17,335 bases of DNA from Saprospiraceae bacterium (GTDB lineage: Bacteria > Bacteroidota > Bacteroidia > Chitinophagales > Saprospiraceae). Positions 1-6,972 of this stretch are shown here, one piece after another. The stretch spans positions 1-17,335 of the forward strand of contig JADKCC010000011.1 in assembly GCA_016714785.1 (NCBI GenBank), read 5' to 3'. The notes under the pieces were generated by a model. It made no database searches and was not told where the DNA came from. It saw nothing but the letters and a program-made list of their open reading frames with translations. The position numbers and the translations under genes were made by a program. Position 1 is the stretch's first letter; every line of letters begins with the position of its first letter.

Positions 1-104
1 TTCAGAAAAGATTTCAATACCTTTTGATCTTCAAACAACCACTTACCCCCATCAGCAACAGCTTTCTTCTTCAGCAGTATTTTGTTCTCACACCCACCCA
101 AAAC

Positions 105-390
105 TTACGTCGATAGCTTTCGCCTCTTCATCGGCGAATATAAACCTTCTTTTTCGTCGTACAGCTTGCAAATATCAAATTTAACAACCGCCAGAAAGCA
201 TCTTTCTTTTCGACCTTCATTACCATAAATATAGTCATGAGATCGTTTGAATACCCGAATAAGCGTGTTGCCATTGGCTGGCTTACGACTATACGACCCG
301 TCAGCTCGATCTATGGTCATCAATAGCTCTCCCCTCACCAGGGAAATCAGATAGATTCACAAAATTATAATCGCAAACTAATAGCATCAT
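105..390 (-). pseudogene. Decayed coding remnant, unknown function
   Basis: Two overlapping minus-strand reading frames look like pieces of one gene. The upstream piece (387 down to 301) reads MLLVCDYNFVNLSDF and PGEGRAID, then hits a stop. The downstream piece (338 down to 105) continues with RADGSYSRKPANGNT, then GNEGRKERCFLAVVKFD, and ends at a stop near 105. A single indel around 310-330 would join them. I do not recognise a family. The composition resembles real protein (charged, no strong bias), but there is no independent support and the pieces are short. It could be the tail of the gene whose other remnants lie at 611-1086. Confidence 0.3.
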
Positions 391-610
391 CCTCTTTTTG
401 AAGAAATGCAGGTCAGCACCATTGGTCCATAATCCAAACTCGCAGCTTCTACAGCAGCCATGGCATTGGAGTGTGGCAGTCAGCCCCTTGGATTTATCAG
501 ATTCTTTGATCTTTCATCATGAACGATACATACGCAATGACATGATTTTGGTCATGCTCCACCAGAACTAAAGACAACAAGATCAACCTGCTTTTTTGGG
601 TTTATTGGCT

Positions 611-1086
611 TTAAGCGTCTATATATTCTATCTTAAAGTCACGTTCCATATCGCTCAGGTCAAACCCATACTCTTCATTGAGCATCAAGATGACAGATTG
701 AAGGTTACCTCGCAATTGTAATCTTCGTGGCACCTGTCAATATACATAACAGTTGATTGTCATCCAATACAACGTCTTCTTGTTCCATTACTTCATTTTC
801 CATTCTCCTTATCCATGAGTTATCAAATTCCTCACCTCAGCTTTTTATCACGTCGCGAAGCATACCGTATGCTGCCTTCTTATTGACATTATATACTTCT
901 AAATGCTATCCTCAAATAAATTTGTAAATTCAATCTCCCAATGACCCTGCAAATATCAGCTTTCATACAACACATTAACCAAAATCCCTTCCAGTGTAAA
1001 GAATAAAAAGCAATATCACCTTTATAGGTGGAGCCTCTGACAAGTGTGGTAAGGAATATAGTCATTCTGCGCATTGACATATCCAT
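611..1086 (-). pseudogene. Heavily frameshifted coding remnant, unknown function
   Basis: Protein-like stretches are spread over all minus-strand frames. One (836 down to 705) contains GEEFDNSWIRRMENEV and ends TGATKITIAR before a stop. A second frame (709 down to 611) continues directly with GNLQSVILMLNEEYGFDLSD and ends IEYIDA plus a stop. Further upstream, fragments such as RGSTYKGDIAFYSLHWKGF (near 1040-985) and GHWEIEFTNLFEDSI (near 945-900) suggest the same gene extends to about 1090. At least three indels or stops are needed to thread them. No family is recognised. This is read as a dead or badly sequenced gene, not an active one. Confidence 0.35.
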
Positions 1087-2236
1087 AGCTTGGTCCCTTT
1101 ATCAGTATGTAAAAATACCTGTTTGCTGAAATCGAGCATTTTATCACAATTGAGCCAATTCATCTTTTGGCGCAGAGATAAACATCCACCTTTTCTATGG
1201 GTTGATCAATAATTGTCAATCAATAAGTGAGTATCAAATACATATAGATCATAGGAACAAGGCTTTTTATTCTTTTAAGGTTGCCTTTTAGTCTTAGCAG
1301 ATACTGGGTGTAAACTCCGGCTTATAATCAAATGTATATAACCTCTACCCACTTGAAAAACCAGTTTTTCTTTTCAACCGAAAAATACGCCATGCCACTG
1401 TACTGGTGATGTATCAGGATATGCATCCAAAATATGGCGTAGTTATCTCCTGTGTAGAAATGAGATTTTGGTTTTAAACCTAATTTTCAAGTGGTTGGTT
1501 ATCTCGGTATTGACCATAATTTACAAATAGACCCCAATGTATAAAGTTTAATATTAATTAACAAATCTTTGGCAATAATATTGTCTTTTTGCCATATATT
1601 TGATATAAATCATACATCACAACTAAACTTTCTTTAGGTATAAAATTAAGTTTTGGTGTTTTTATTTAATTGATAATCATTACTTTGTACGTACATTAAA
1701 TAATAATACCACGTATTAAAGAAATACTATCAATTATTTAACTAACTTTTACTTATTAAATAAGAAGTCTAAATTTCAGTTCATAACTTAAATCGGAGGT
1801 AGAATGCAAAAGAGCATGGCCGTTCCGGTACGCGGAGCGATTTAGCGGAACTAGCCTTTTTTGTTTACTTTTTTTCTGGGCTGCATTCCAAAGGAATACG
1901 CATGGATATGCAAAAAAGTATAACTGAACGGACCTGCAAGGTGATGCAAGACAATGCATTAAGTGAAGGCACCCGAGAGGGGCGGGAAGCGCGGCTCGAG
2001 CGACAAAGCCAGACTTATGGCAGGATATAATAAATCATTTAACTCAGTTAGACATAAATTGAAACAAAGAATAATTAATTGACCTACAAGTTTTCAGCAA
2101 TTTCTCATTCCAATAAGATAAGATCGGTGATAATTTTTACAATAAACATTAGAATACAGTACGGTTTTTTTTCATCGTTGAAAAAATATCACAGAAGCTT
2201 CAGTCATTAGTAAACAATTCTTGTCCAATTTGTACT
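1087..2236. other. Non-coding or unrecognisable stretch
   Basis: No convincing gene is seen here. Positions 1087-1500 have scattered minus-strand protein-like fragments, for example KQVFLHTDK near 1135-1110 and a run around 1290-1240, but every frame is broken by stops. Positions 1500-1780 are very AT-rich. Positions 1790-2030 form a conspicuous GC-richer island with several dyads. The 67-codon minus-strand frame at 1756-1959 crosses that island and is not supported as a gene. The last 200 bases before the HEPN gene are AT-rich leader-type sequence. Confidence 0.5.
1803..1960. repeat. GC-rich island with nested inverted repeats
   Basis: Outer arms AATGCA (1803-1808) and TGCATT (1955-1960) enclose CCGTTC (1820-1825) and GAACGG (1926-1931). 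Inside are the dyads TTCCG/CGGAA (1823-1827/1846-1850), ATTCC-AAA-GGAAT (1885-1897) and GCAT/ATGC (1900-1911). The base composition differs clearly from the AT-rich flanks. The arms are short, so the fold is weaker than the foldbacks at 4038-4191 and 4471-4634. It could be a dispersed intergenic element or a structured RNA. Its function is unknown. Confidence 0.35.
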
Positions 2237-2244
2237 TATATTTG
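2237..2244 (+). promoter_or_regulatory. -7 box (TATATTTG) of the HEPN gene
   Basis: The sequence matches the Bacteroidota consensus TAnnTTTG. It lies 17 bases before the ATG at 2262, implying a very short 5' leader. This favours the ATG over the in-frame TTG at 2253. No clear -33 TTG element is seen at the usual spacing. Confidence 0.5.
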
Positions 2245-2261
2245 CACAATATTTGAGTACC

Positions 2262-2654
2262 ATGCGAATCCTCTTAGATAAATCTTTATCAAATATTGAA
2301 GCAGCTGAGTTTTTACACCAGGAAGAATTTTATGCTCCCAGTGTGCATTGTTCATATTACAGTTGTATTCAGTTGATGCGACATCTCATATTCAATAAAT
2401 ATGGAATTGAAGAAACGGAATTTGATGTCAGACCAGAAGTACAAGCCAATGGTTCTCACAATTTTTTAATATCTTATCTTAGGGATAAAATTGATAATCC
2501 AATTAATGGCAGATCATTTAGTGATAATTTAAGACGTTTGAAAATTTATAGAATCAATGCAGACTATAAGCAAATGAATGTATTAAAAGATGACAGTACC
2601 ACTTCAATAAGTTTAGCAAAAGCAACCAGAACCATATTATCAAATATAAATTAA
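2262..2654 (+). CDS. HEPN-domain protein (UPF0332-like)
   Basis: The protein has about 130 residues and is intact. It begins MRILLDKSLSNIEAAEFL. The first helices carry the pattern of small stand-alone HEPN proteins: an A-x-x-L-x-x-x-x-x-Y-x-x-x-V-H repeat, then SYYSCIQLMRHLIF. Near the C-terminus is IYRINADYKQMN, matching the R-x-x-ADY form of the HEPN signature. The canonical catalytic R-x4-6-H is not evident, so RNase activity is uncertain. HEPN proteins commonly act as RNase toxins or nucleotide-binding partners in toxin-antitoxin and defence loci. The next gene starts 2 bases after the stop, and a SecB-like gene follows, so the three probably form one unit. An in-frame TTG at 2253 would add three residues, but the -7 box position favours the ATG. 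Confidence 0.72.
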   Translation: MRILLDKSLSNIEAAEFLHQEEFYAPSVHCSYYSCIQLMRHLIFNKYGIEETEFDVRPEVQANGSHNFLISYLRDKIDNPINGRSFSDNLRRLKIYRINADYKQMNVLKDDSTTSISLAKATRTILSNIN

Positions 2655-2656
2655 CC

Positions 2657-3120
2657 ATGAACTCTCAAGAATACTTAAAAAGCAAAATAAATAATTTGGT
2701 GATAAAATATCCATCCATAAAGTGCAGTTATGCTTTTGATGGCTTTGACAATACACATACCATAGAGATTACGCCATCATCTTTTTTTACAATCATGATG
2801 AACTTTCATACAAGATGAAAATGACATCTATGCTGAATTCTTTCAGTTATTTCATATGAAGGATTATTTTTTATCACAGGTGAGAATGAATTTCCTGTTA
2901 CCAATCCTTTTATATCAAGTCAGGTGAATCATTTTTAGATTATAGCCAATTTGTTACTGTTAATTCCATAAATAGTATTAAAATTGAAGCTAGTACTTTG
3001 GTATCACATGAATTTTCTTTCGAAAATCCATTATTGCCTTTTATGTCAATAGATGAGATATCAAGTTTCCAAAATCAATTACAAAATGATTTATGGGAAA
3101 AAACTGAAGTCAAATTCTAA
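2657..3120 (+). pseudogene. Unknown middle gene of the HEPN-SecB unit, frameshifted
   Basis: The ATG at 2657 lies 2 bases after the HEPN stop. The first frame reads MNSQEYLKSKINNLVIKYPS, then FDGFDNTHTIEITPSSFF, and stops near 2817. Protein-like sequence then continues in other frames: QDENDIYAEFFQLF (near 2813-2853), ITGENEFPVTNPF (near 2875-2912), and INSIKIEASTLVSHEF to the stop at 3118-3120. This requires about three indels. The restored product would be about 150 residues, acidic and soluble, with no membrane segment. I do not recognise a named family. From its position it may be the antitoxin or client partner between the HEPN protein and the chaperone. That role is inference only. Confidence 0.55.
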
Positions 3121-3132
3121 CATTGGTACAAA

Positions 3133-3140
3133 TAAATTTG
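3133..3140 (+). promoter_or_regulatory. -7 box (TAAATTTG) of the SecB-like gene
   Basis: It matches TAnnTTTG and lies 10 bases before the ATG at 3151. The chaperone gene may therefore have its own promoter as well as read-through from the HEPN unit. The spacing resembles that at the HEPN gene. No -33 element is obvious. Confidence 0.4.
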
Positions 3141-3150
3141 CATTAGCAGC

Positions 3151-3627
3151 ATGAGCAATTCAGAAAATTTAGAAAATGGTTTTAAAATTGAAAGTCTTAC
3201 TTTAGTTGATTTGTAAGTTCTCTCGTGGACCCATAATTTCATCAAATTCAAGTGAAGTAGATATAAAACATGATCTCCAGGTAGATAAACGTTAAAAGAT
3301 AATCAAGTTTTCGTTGTAGAAAAATTCCAACTTTCACAATCAAATAACAACGAGATTGAATTTAACATTGAAGTAACCATGCTTGGCATTTTTCAAAAGT
3401 TGGCGAGATGTCTTTGTCTTTAGAAGAATTTGGTTATGTTAATGGTGCTGCAATAATATTTCCATACATCAGAGAGCAAGTTTCAAATCTATCTTTTAAA
3501 AGGTGGTTTAGGTAACATTATCCTTCCACCAGCAAATTTTGTAAATCTTATAATAACAAATCATCAGTTAAGTAAAAAGATACCATTGTTTTCCGAAGTT
3601 GCAATAAGACCATTATTGCACTTTTAG
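3151..3627 (+). pseudogene. SecB-like chaperone, frameshifted
   Basis: The ATG at 3151 opens MSNSENLENGFKIESLTL and stops after 22 codons. The protein resumes in other frames as SRGPIISSNSSEVDIKHDL, then DNQVFVVEKFQLSQS and EIEFNIEVTMLGIFQK, then AAIIFPYIREQVSNLSF and GGLGNIILPPANFVNLII, ending at 3627. The FPY-x-RE-x-(I/V)-(T/S)-x-L block followed by G-x-x-x-x-x-L-x-P-x-NF is the hallmark C-terminal signature of SecB chaperones, and the restored length (~158 residues) fits. SecB-like proteins outside the Sec pathway are known to control toxin-antitoxin systems (TAC systems). The HEPN gene immediately upstream suggests that role here. At least four indels disrupt the frame as given. Confidence 0.65.
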
Positions 3628-3642
3628 CCTTCCCTTATTGGC

Positions 3643-3663
3643 GTTGCAAATTCAATTTGCAAC
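3643..3663. repeat. Perfect 21-bp palindrome after the SecB-like gene
   Basis: Arms GTTGCAAATT and AATTTGCAAC are exactly complementary around a single central C. It sits 15 bases after the SecB-like stop. No T-run follows on either strand, so it is not a standard intrinsic terminator. The TTGCAAA motif recurs in the dyads at 3753-3780 and 4944-5006. Confidence 0.6.
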
Positions 3664-4037
3664 AAGACCTTCACCCATTGATAGTTTTGTTTGTCGAATT
3701 CTGCAACTTCGATACCATATTTTTGCGGTCACTGACCGATCCACCTATGTTTTATTGGACTTGTAAACTTGTTTGCAAGCAAAACATCCAATTTACGGCA
3801 TGGCAGCAGAATACAAAGTGAAGCCCCAAATAGTTGCTAAGTTTCCGGACCAGATAGAAATAAAGCAAAATCTAAAATATGACTTATTTCCTCGATTAAA
3901 TTGGCAAACTATCCTAATAATTGCCCCAAATCCCTCCATCCTACGGCACACTTCACTCCTTCATTCATTACGTTTGCTACATTTCACGATGTTCCCATTT
4001 TGCTGCACTTCATTCACTCATACATTCAGAGAGCCGT
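3664..4037. other. Intergenic stretch without a gene
   Basis: No supported gene. Overlapping plus-strand frames at 3773-4063 and 3901-4134 have no recognisable motifs and run into the foldback element that starts at 4038. Apart from the dyad repeat at 3753-3780, nothing notable is seen. Confidence 0.5.
3753..3780. repeat. 28-bp dyad repeat, copy 1
   Basis: The core CTTGTAAACTTGTTTGCAAG (3760-3779) is a near-perfect dyad (CTTGTAAAC/GTTTGCAAG, one G-T pair). All 28 bases, starting TATTGGAC, recur exactly at 4944-4971. Outside the core, ATTGGA (3754-3759) and TCCAAT (3787-3792) could extend the stem. This looks like a dispersed palindromic repeat. Confidence 0.6.
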
Positions 4038-4191
4038 GGTGTACAGTCAATGGAGTTACATGATTTGTAAGGTATTTTTAAGTAGATCCAAGCGCAAAAC
4101 ACAGTCGAACCGGTTGGTTCGGCGATGCTTTTAACGCAGAGATACATAAAAGAACAACAAATCATGAATGACTCTATGTTGACTGTACACC
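4038..4191. repeat. Long foldback element, copy 1
   Basis: Outer arms of 13 bp are perfectly complementary: GGTGTACAGTCAA (4038-4050) and TTGACTGTACACC (4179-4191). Next come TGGAGT/ACTCTA and then ATGATTTGT (4060-4068) with ACAAATCAT (4157-4165). The centre (4083-4144) begins TAGATCCAAGCG, contains the hairpin CGAACC-GGTT-GGTTCG (4106-4121), and ends AACGCAGAGATA. This centre is shared with 4522-4585, but the outer arms are not. The whole could fold into one ~154-nt hairpin. No protein is encoded; the short frames crossing it on both strands are artefacts of the symmetry. Confidence 0.65.
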
Positions 4192-4470
4192 TTGATCGTA
4201 CAAGTATCTCAGTCATTTCATTGCACTCTCCATCCCATATTCAGGTCTGAAGCAGATTAGTCAGCTCATCTCATGATCCTAAATAAATCATGTCTTCCTA
4301 ATGCTACAGCTTGCTGCATGCACAACTAAAAGTTTCATTTCATTCTACGATACACATGCTCTTTAGCCTAGCTTCTTTTAGTCCCCGTTTCAAATTGGAT
4401 GTAGTCAAAAAATATATCACGTATCATGCAGCAAAGGTACAGGGAATGCATCTGACACAAGAAGTACCGC

Positions 4471-4634
4471 AAATGCTCTGATAATATGAAGTGCTAAAAT
4501 ATATTGTGGAATGTTTTTGAATAGATCAAGGCGAAAAATGCAGGCACACTAGGATAGTTTGTCGAGGCTTTTCAACGCAGAGATATTCAAAAACAAACGC
4601 AATTAGATAGTAAGTTCATGTTGTCAGAGCATTT
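4471..4634. repeat. Long foldback element, copy 2
   Basis: Outer arms AAATGCTCTGA (4471-4481) and TCAGAGCATTT (4624-4634) are perfectly complementary. ATGAA/TTCAT (4486-4490/4615-4619), ATTG/CAAT (4503-4506/4600-4603) and GTTTTTGAATA/TATTCAAAAAC (4513-4523/4584-4594) continue the stem inwards. The core (4522-4585) shares TAGATC-x-A-x-GCG, CAG, and the block CGAxGCTTTT-AACGCAGAGATA with the element at 4083-4144. The arm sequences are unrelated between the copies, yet each pairs with itself. That suggests a conserved structure with a conserved core. Confidence 0.65.
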
Positions 4635-4707
4635 TACTATATGACAGAAATCTCCACACCGTTCGGGTAGTATTTATGCCATATTCCTTCTTTTAGTCAG
4701 ATCCACC

Positions 4708-4719
4708 CTGTGATCACAG
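4708..4719. promoter_or_regulatory. 12-bp perfect palindrome, possible operator
   Basis: CTGTGATCACAG is a perfect dyad. It ends 4 bases before an ATG at 4724 that opens a very short frame. It could be a dimeric regulator site. No regulator is identified. Confidence 0.25.
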
Positions 4720-4723
4720 CACC

Positions 4724-4801
4724 ATGATACGAGATATATTTAAGAGACAGTACTTCGGCTGGTGGCTTAGTGTGTTTTCGAGTGACTTCTACTTCGAGTG
4801 A
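4724..4801 (+). CDS. Possible 25-residue small peptide
   Basis: The short frame encodes MIRDIFKRQYFGWWLSVFSS and a further five residues, ending at a TGA. A basic N-terminal stretch is followed by an aromatic, hydrophobic segment, as in some small membrane peptides. It is preceded by a perfect palindrome (4708-4719), and a strong intrinsic terminator follows about 100 bases later (4902-4927). No TAnnTTTG box is evident upstream, and a frame this short can arise by chance. The terminator could instead belong to a small untranslated RNA. This is a weak call. Confidence 0.15.
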   Translation: MIRDIFKRQYFGWWLSVFSSDFYFE

Positions 4802-4901
4802 GTTTAGAGTTTGTAGATTACCTTATGATTTAGTATGTATTCAGTGTTTTGGATGCAGGTTTTCATTAGTAGGTTACCTTTTTAGTTTGGTGTTTTTCAG
4901 T

Positions 4902-4927
4902 AGCTCTCAGTGATGGGGGCTTTTTTT
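4902..4927 (+). terminator. Intrinsic terminator, plus strand
   Basis: AGCTCTC (4902-4908) pairs with GGGGGCT (4915-4921), allowing G-U pairs, around a 6-base loop. The last stem base is followed directly by six Ts. No recognised gene lies upstream on this strand, so it implies a transcript in 4600-4900, possibly a small RNA or the short frame at 4724. Confidence 0.55.
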
Positions 4928-4943
4928 ATATCCGCATTATTCC

Positions 4944-5006
4944 TATTGGACTTGTAAACTTGTTTGCAAGCTATCCCTTTAATGGAGTTGTAAACTTGTT
5001 TGCAAC
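4944..5006. repeat. Dyad repeats, copies 2 and 3
   Basis: Positions 4944-4971 repeat 3753-3780 exactly. A variant lies 16 bases further on, with GTTGTAAACTTGTTTGCAAC at 4987-5006; its outermost base pair is G-C rather than C-G. The compensating change at the stem base suggests the pairing matters more than the sequence. Confidence 0.6.
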
Positions 5007-5666
5007 ATTCTATATTTTATTACCTAATGAACCCCTTTAAAAAACATCTTCCCCAACTCTTTTCATCCCTATACTCAAAGCCTAACTTCATAAGCTGTGT
5101 GCCAAAGGCACTTTTTATTGTCGGGCGCTTGCTCCTTTCAGTCCGCTGCGTTCGCCCTTTCACAGGTTATATGGCATACTGTCTCAGCCATAGACCAGAA
5201 TGTTCCAGCCACTTCCTTTACTCATAGCGCTTCATGTTCATAGAGTAGCTTAACTCCAAATCCTAACACAATTGTACACTATGCCCATGAACGCTATCTC
5301 CAATCCCCTGAAAGTGGCTTTGTCGCAGTTACATAGTATCTACCATATAGACAAGTACCGTTACACTATATGTGCCATATTCCTTGTCATTATGTTAGAT
5401 ACTATGTGTATTCATCTTACATTCTGGCGGCTATGGCTGGCAGTATTTCGCTGCTACCTGTATCTGTGCCATCGCATCCACATCATGTATCCTTGCAGGA
5501 GCATACATTTACATCATGAGTATGCATGGCATCTACCGCAGCTCATTTTATTTGTTTTGGTGGCGGCCATGTGGGTGCATCTGGTACGTACAGCCACATT
5601 CGTACCTCACATTACTCCTGTACGCACCATCTGCACCGCCGCCACTAAAATCTTCTTCCTGTTATT

Positions 5667-5692
5667 ACCACCTCTGGTGGTATGTTTTTTTA
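5667..5692 (+). terminator. Terminator-like hairpin, copy 1
   Basis: ACCACC-TCT-GGTGGT (5667-5681) is a perfect 6-bp stem with a 3-base loop. It is followed by ATG and seven Ts. A sequence variant with a compensated stem lies at 5798-5812. Confidence 0.4.
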
Positions 5693-5797
5693 TGGCATAG
5701 TCAGGCTCTGGGCTGTATAACCTGACAACCAGCGTTCGTACCTCACAAACTCCTTAACCTAGCCTAAAGGCATCGGAGAAAACCACTTCATGTTTTC

Positions 5798-5819
5798 ACC
5801 ACTTCTAGTGGTCTGTTTT
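5798..5819 (+). terminator. Terminator-like hairpin, copy 2
   Basis: ACCACT-TCT-AGTGGT (5798-5812) is followed by CTGTTTT. Compared with copy 1, a C-G pair next to the loop is replaced by T-A, so pairing is kept. The T-run is shorter, so termination may be weak. Confidence 0.35.
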
Positions 5820-5990
5820 CAGTTGCAATATCAGAATTAATGGCTCTATCCTTTTGACTTTTAGTCTCCTATGTTTAAAAAAAAACTACCATTTAAAAGA
5901 ACCCATACCTTTGGGCACGATATGTTATTTTGGGAAGTATATAAAATAGTATGTCCTCCATTTAAAATAAATTTTATAACCAAACTTTCG

Positions 5991-5998
5991 TATTTTTG
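5991..5998 (+). promoter_or_regulatory. -7 box (TATTTTTG) upstream of the defence locus
   Basis: It matches TAnnTTTG and lies 97 bases before the ATG at 6095. It is the only good consensus box seen in the AT-rich leader of the three-gene plus-strand locus. No -33 element is clear. Confidence 0.35.
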
Positions 5999-6094
5999 AT
6001 ATTATTAATAAGGACTTGAAAATCAGTGAGATATAGTGAATTTATTTAAATAGGAGTATAGCAAATAAGTACGTTAGCATCAAAAAAAATAAAA

Positions 6095-6932
6095 ATGGAC
6101 GAATTAATAGAAGATGTTAAAAGTTATTACAAAATGATTTTCAAATGCAGTTATTTGATGCAGCAATAGATAACTTAAATGCATCAGAAAATAAACTATG
6201 TTATAATAATTTTGCATATAGTATGAGAGAATTGTCAAGACATATTCTTAAAGATCTATCACCTGATGATAAGGTTTTAAATAGTTTTGGTATACAAACG
6301 AAATTCCTGATAATGAAAATGGAATAACAAGAGCTCAAAGAATCAAATTTGCTATTCAAGGTGGATTATCAAATGAATACATAAAAGATAAACTTAACAT
6401 CGCTGACCAAATAAATTTAAAGAAGAAAAATCTTGTAGATCAAATAAGTAAACTCAGCAAATATACTCACATAAATGAAGAAAGCTTTGGTATCAATGAA
6501 TCAAGTGTAAAGGAGAAGTCTATTGAAAACTTGAAAGCATTTAAGGAATTTGCATTTATGATTGATGAGACCAGAAATGAATTGATGAGAAAACTGGAAG
6601 ATATTACAAACAATAAATTGGTTAGTGAAGTCATATTTAATGTTTATTCAGAAATTGACATACTTGCACCAAAGCATCATATTGAAAATCTAATAGCGAC
6701 AAAATCAAGTATAACTTGCATTACAGACAACAGTGTTGAAGTCAATTCACAAGGAACTGTATTCGTGCTTGAATACGGTACTAAGAAAGAAAGATCAAAT
6801 AATGATGGTCTTGATATGTGTTTGGAATTTCCCATTTATGAGTAACCTTGCTTTATAATAAATGATAGATTTCCGCATGGTTCCAATGAAGTTCAGACCT
6901 TTGATGTTGATACATCTTCTTGGTATGAGTAA
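6095..6932 (+). pseudogene. pPIWI-associating nuclease-like protein, disrupted
   Basis: The ATG at 6095 opens MDELIEDVKSYYK, but the frame changes near 6132 and again near 6286. Threaded together, the product runs through FDAAIDNLNASENK, NNFAYSMRELSRHILKDL, NGITRAQRIKFAIQGGLSN, SKLSKYTHINEESFGI and an acidic C-terminal half. An in-frame TAA at 6843 interrupts it before the last block, FPHGSNEVQTFDVDTSSWYE, ending at 6932. Restored length is about 279 residues. From memory, the NNF-x-Y-x-x-REL-x-RH, GITR-x-QR and KYTHI blocks match proteins annotated as pPIWI-associating nuclease domain proteins. That assignment is moderate, since no search was possible. The OLD-like gene starts 40 bases downstream on the same strand, so they may be co-transcribed. 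Confidence 0.5.
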
Positions 6933-6972
6933 AAAAGCAAGTGGCTAACAAACAATATAACATAAATTGACA

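Larger units (their letters stand above)
5007..5990. other. Intergenic stretch without a supported gene
   Basis: Plus-strand frames at 5000-5227 and 5272-5700 are open but show no family signature. The second is His- and Cys-rich, lacks a convincing start context, and contains a terminator-like hairpin (5667-5692) just before its end. Around 5120-5165 is a GC-rich segment with a GGGCG/CGCCC dyad. Positions 5700-5990 become AT-rich towards the promoter box at 5991. Apart from two related hairpins, I see nothing functional. Confidence 0.5.

Noticed and set aside
1756..1959. 67-codon minus-strand frame
   Set aside because: It lies across the GC-rich dyad island, has no family signature and no promoter or start context. 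It is an open frame by composition.
4010..4216. Minus-strand frame across the first foldback
   Set aside because: The frame exists because the DNA is self-complementary. The product has no domain features.
4545..4557. CACACTAGGATA shared with the DUF5675 gene near 13660
   Set aside because: A 12-base match in unrelated contexts, with no extension on either side. It is likely chance.
4038..4634. Foldbacks as integron attC sites
   Set aside because: attC sites conserve the outer core sites and vary inside. Here the inside is conserved and the arms vary, and no integron integrase of the IntI type is seen.
5000..5227. 75-codon plus-strand frame with hydrophobic residues
   Set aside because: It starts right at a dyad repeat, crosses a GC-rich hairpin segment and shows no recognisable motif.
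5272..5725. 142-codon membrane-like plus-strand frame and its +1 partner
   Set aside because: The amino-acid make-up (His, Cys, Tyr rich) is unlike the neighbours, a terminator-like hairpin lies inside its end, and two frames are open at once. It is probably non-coding.
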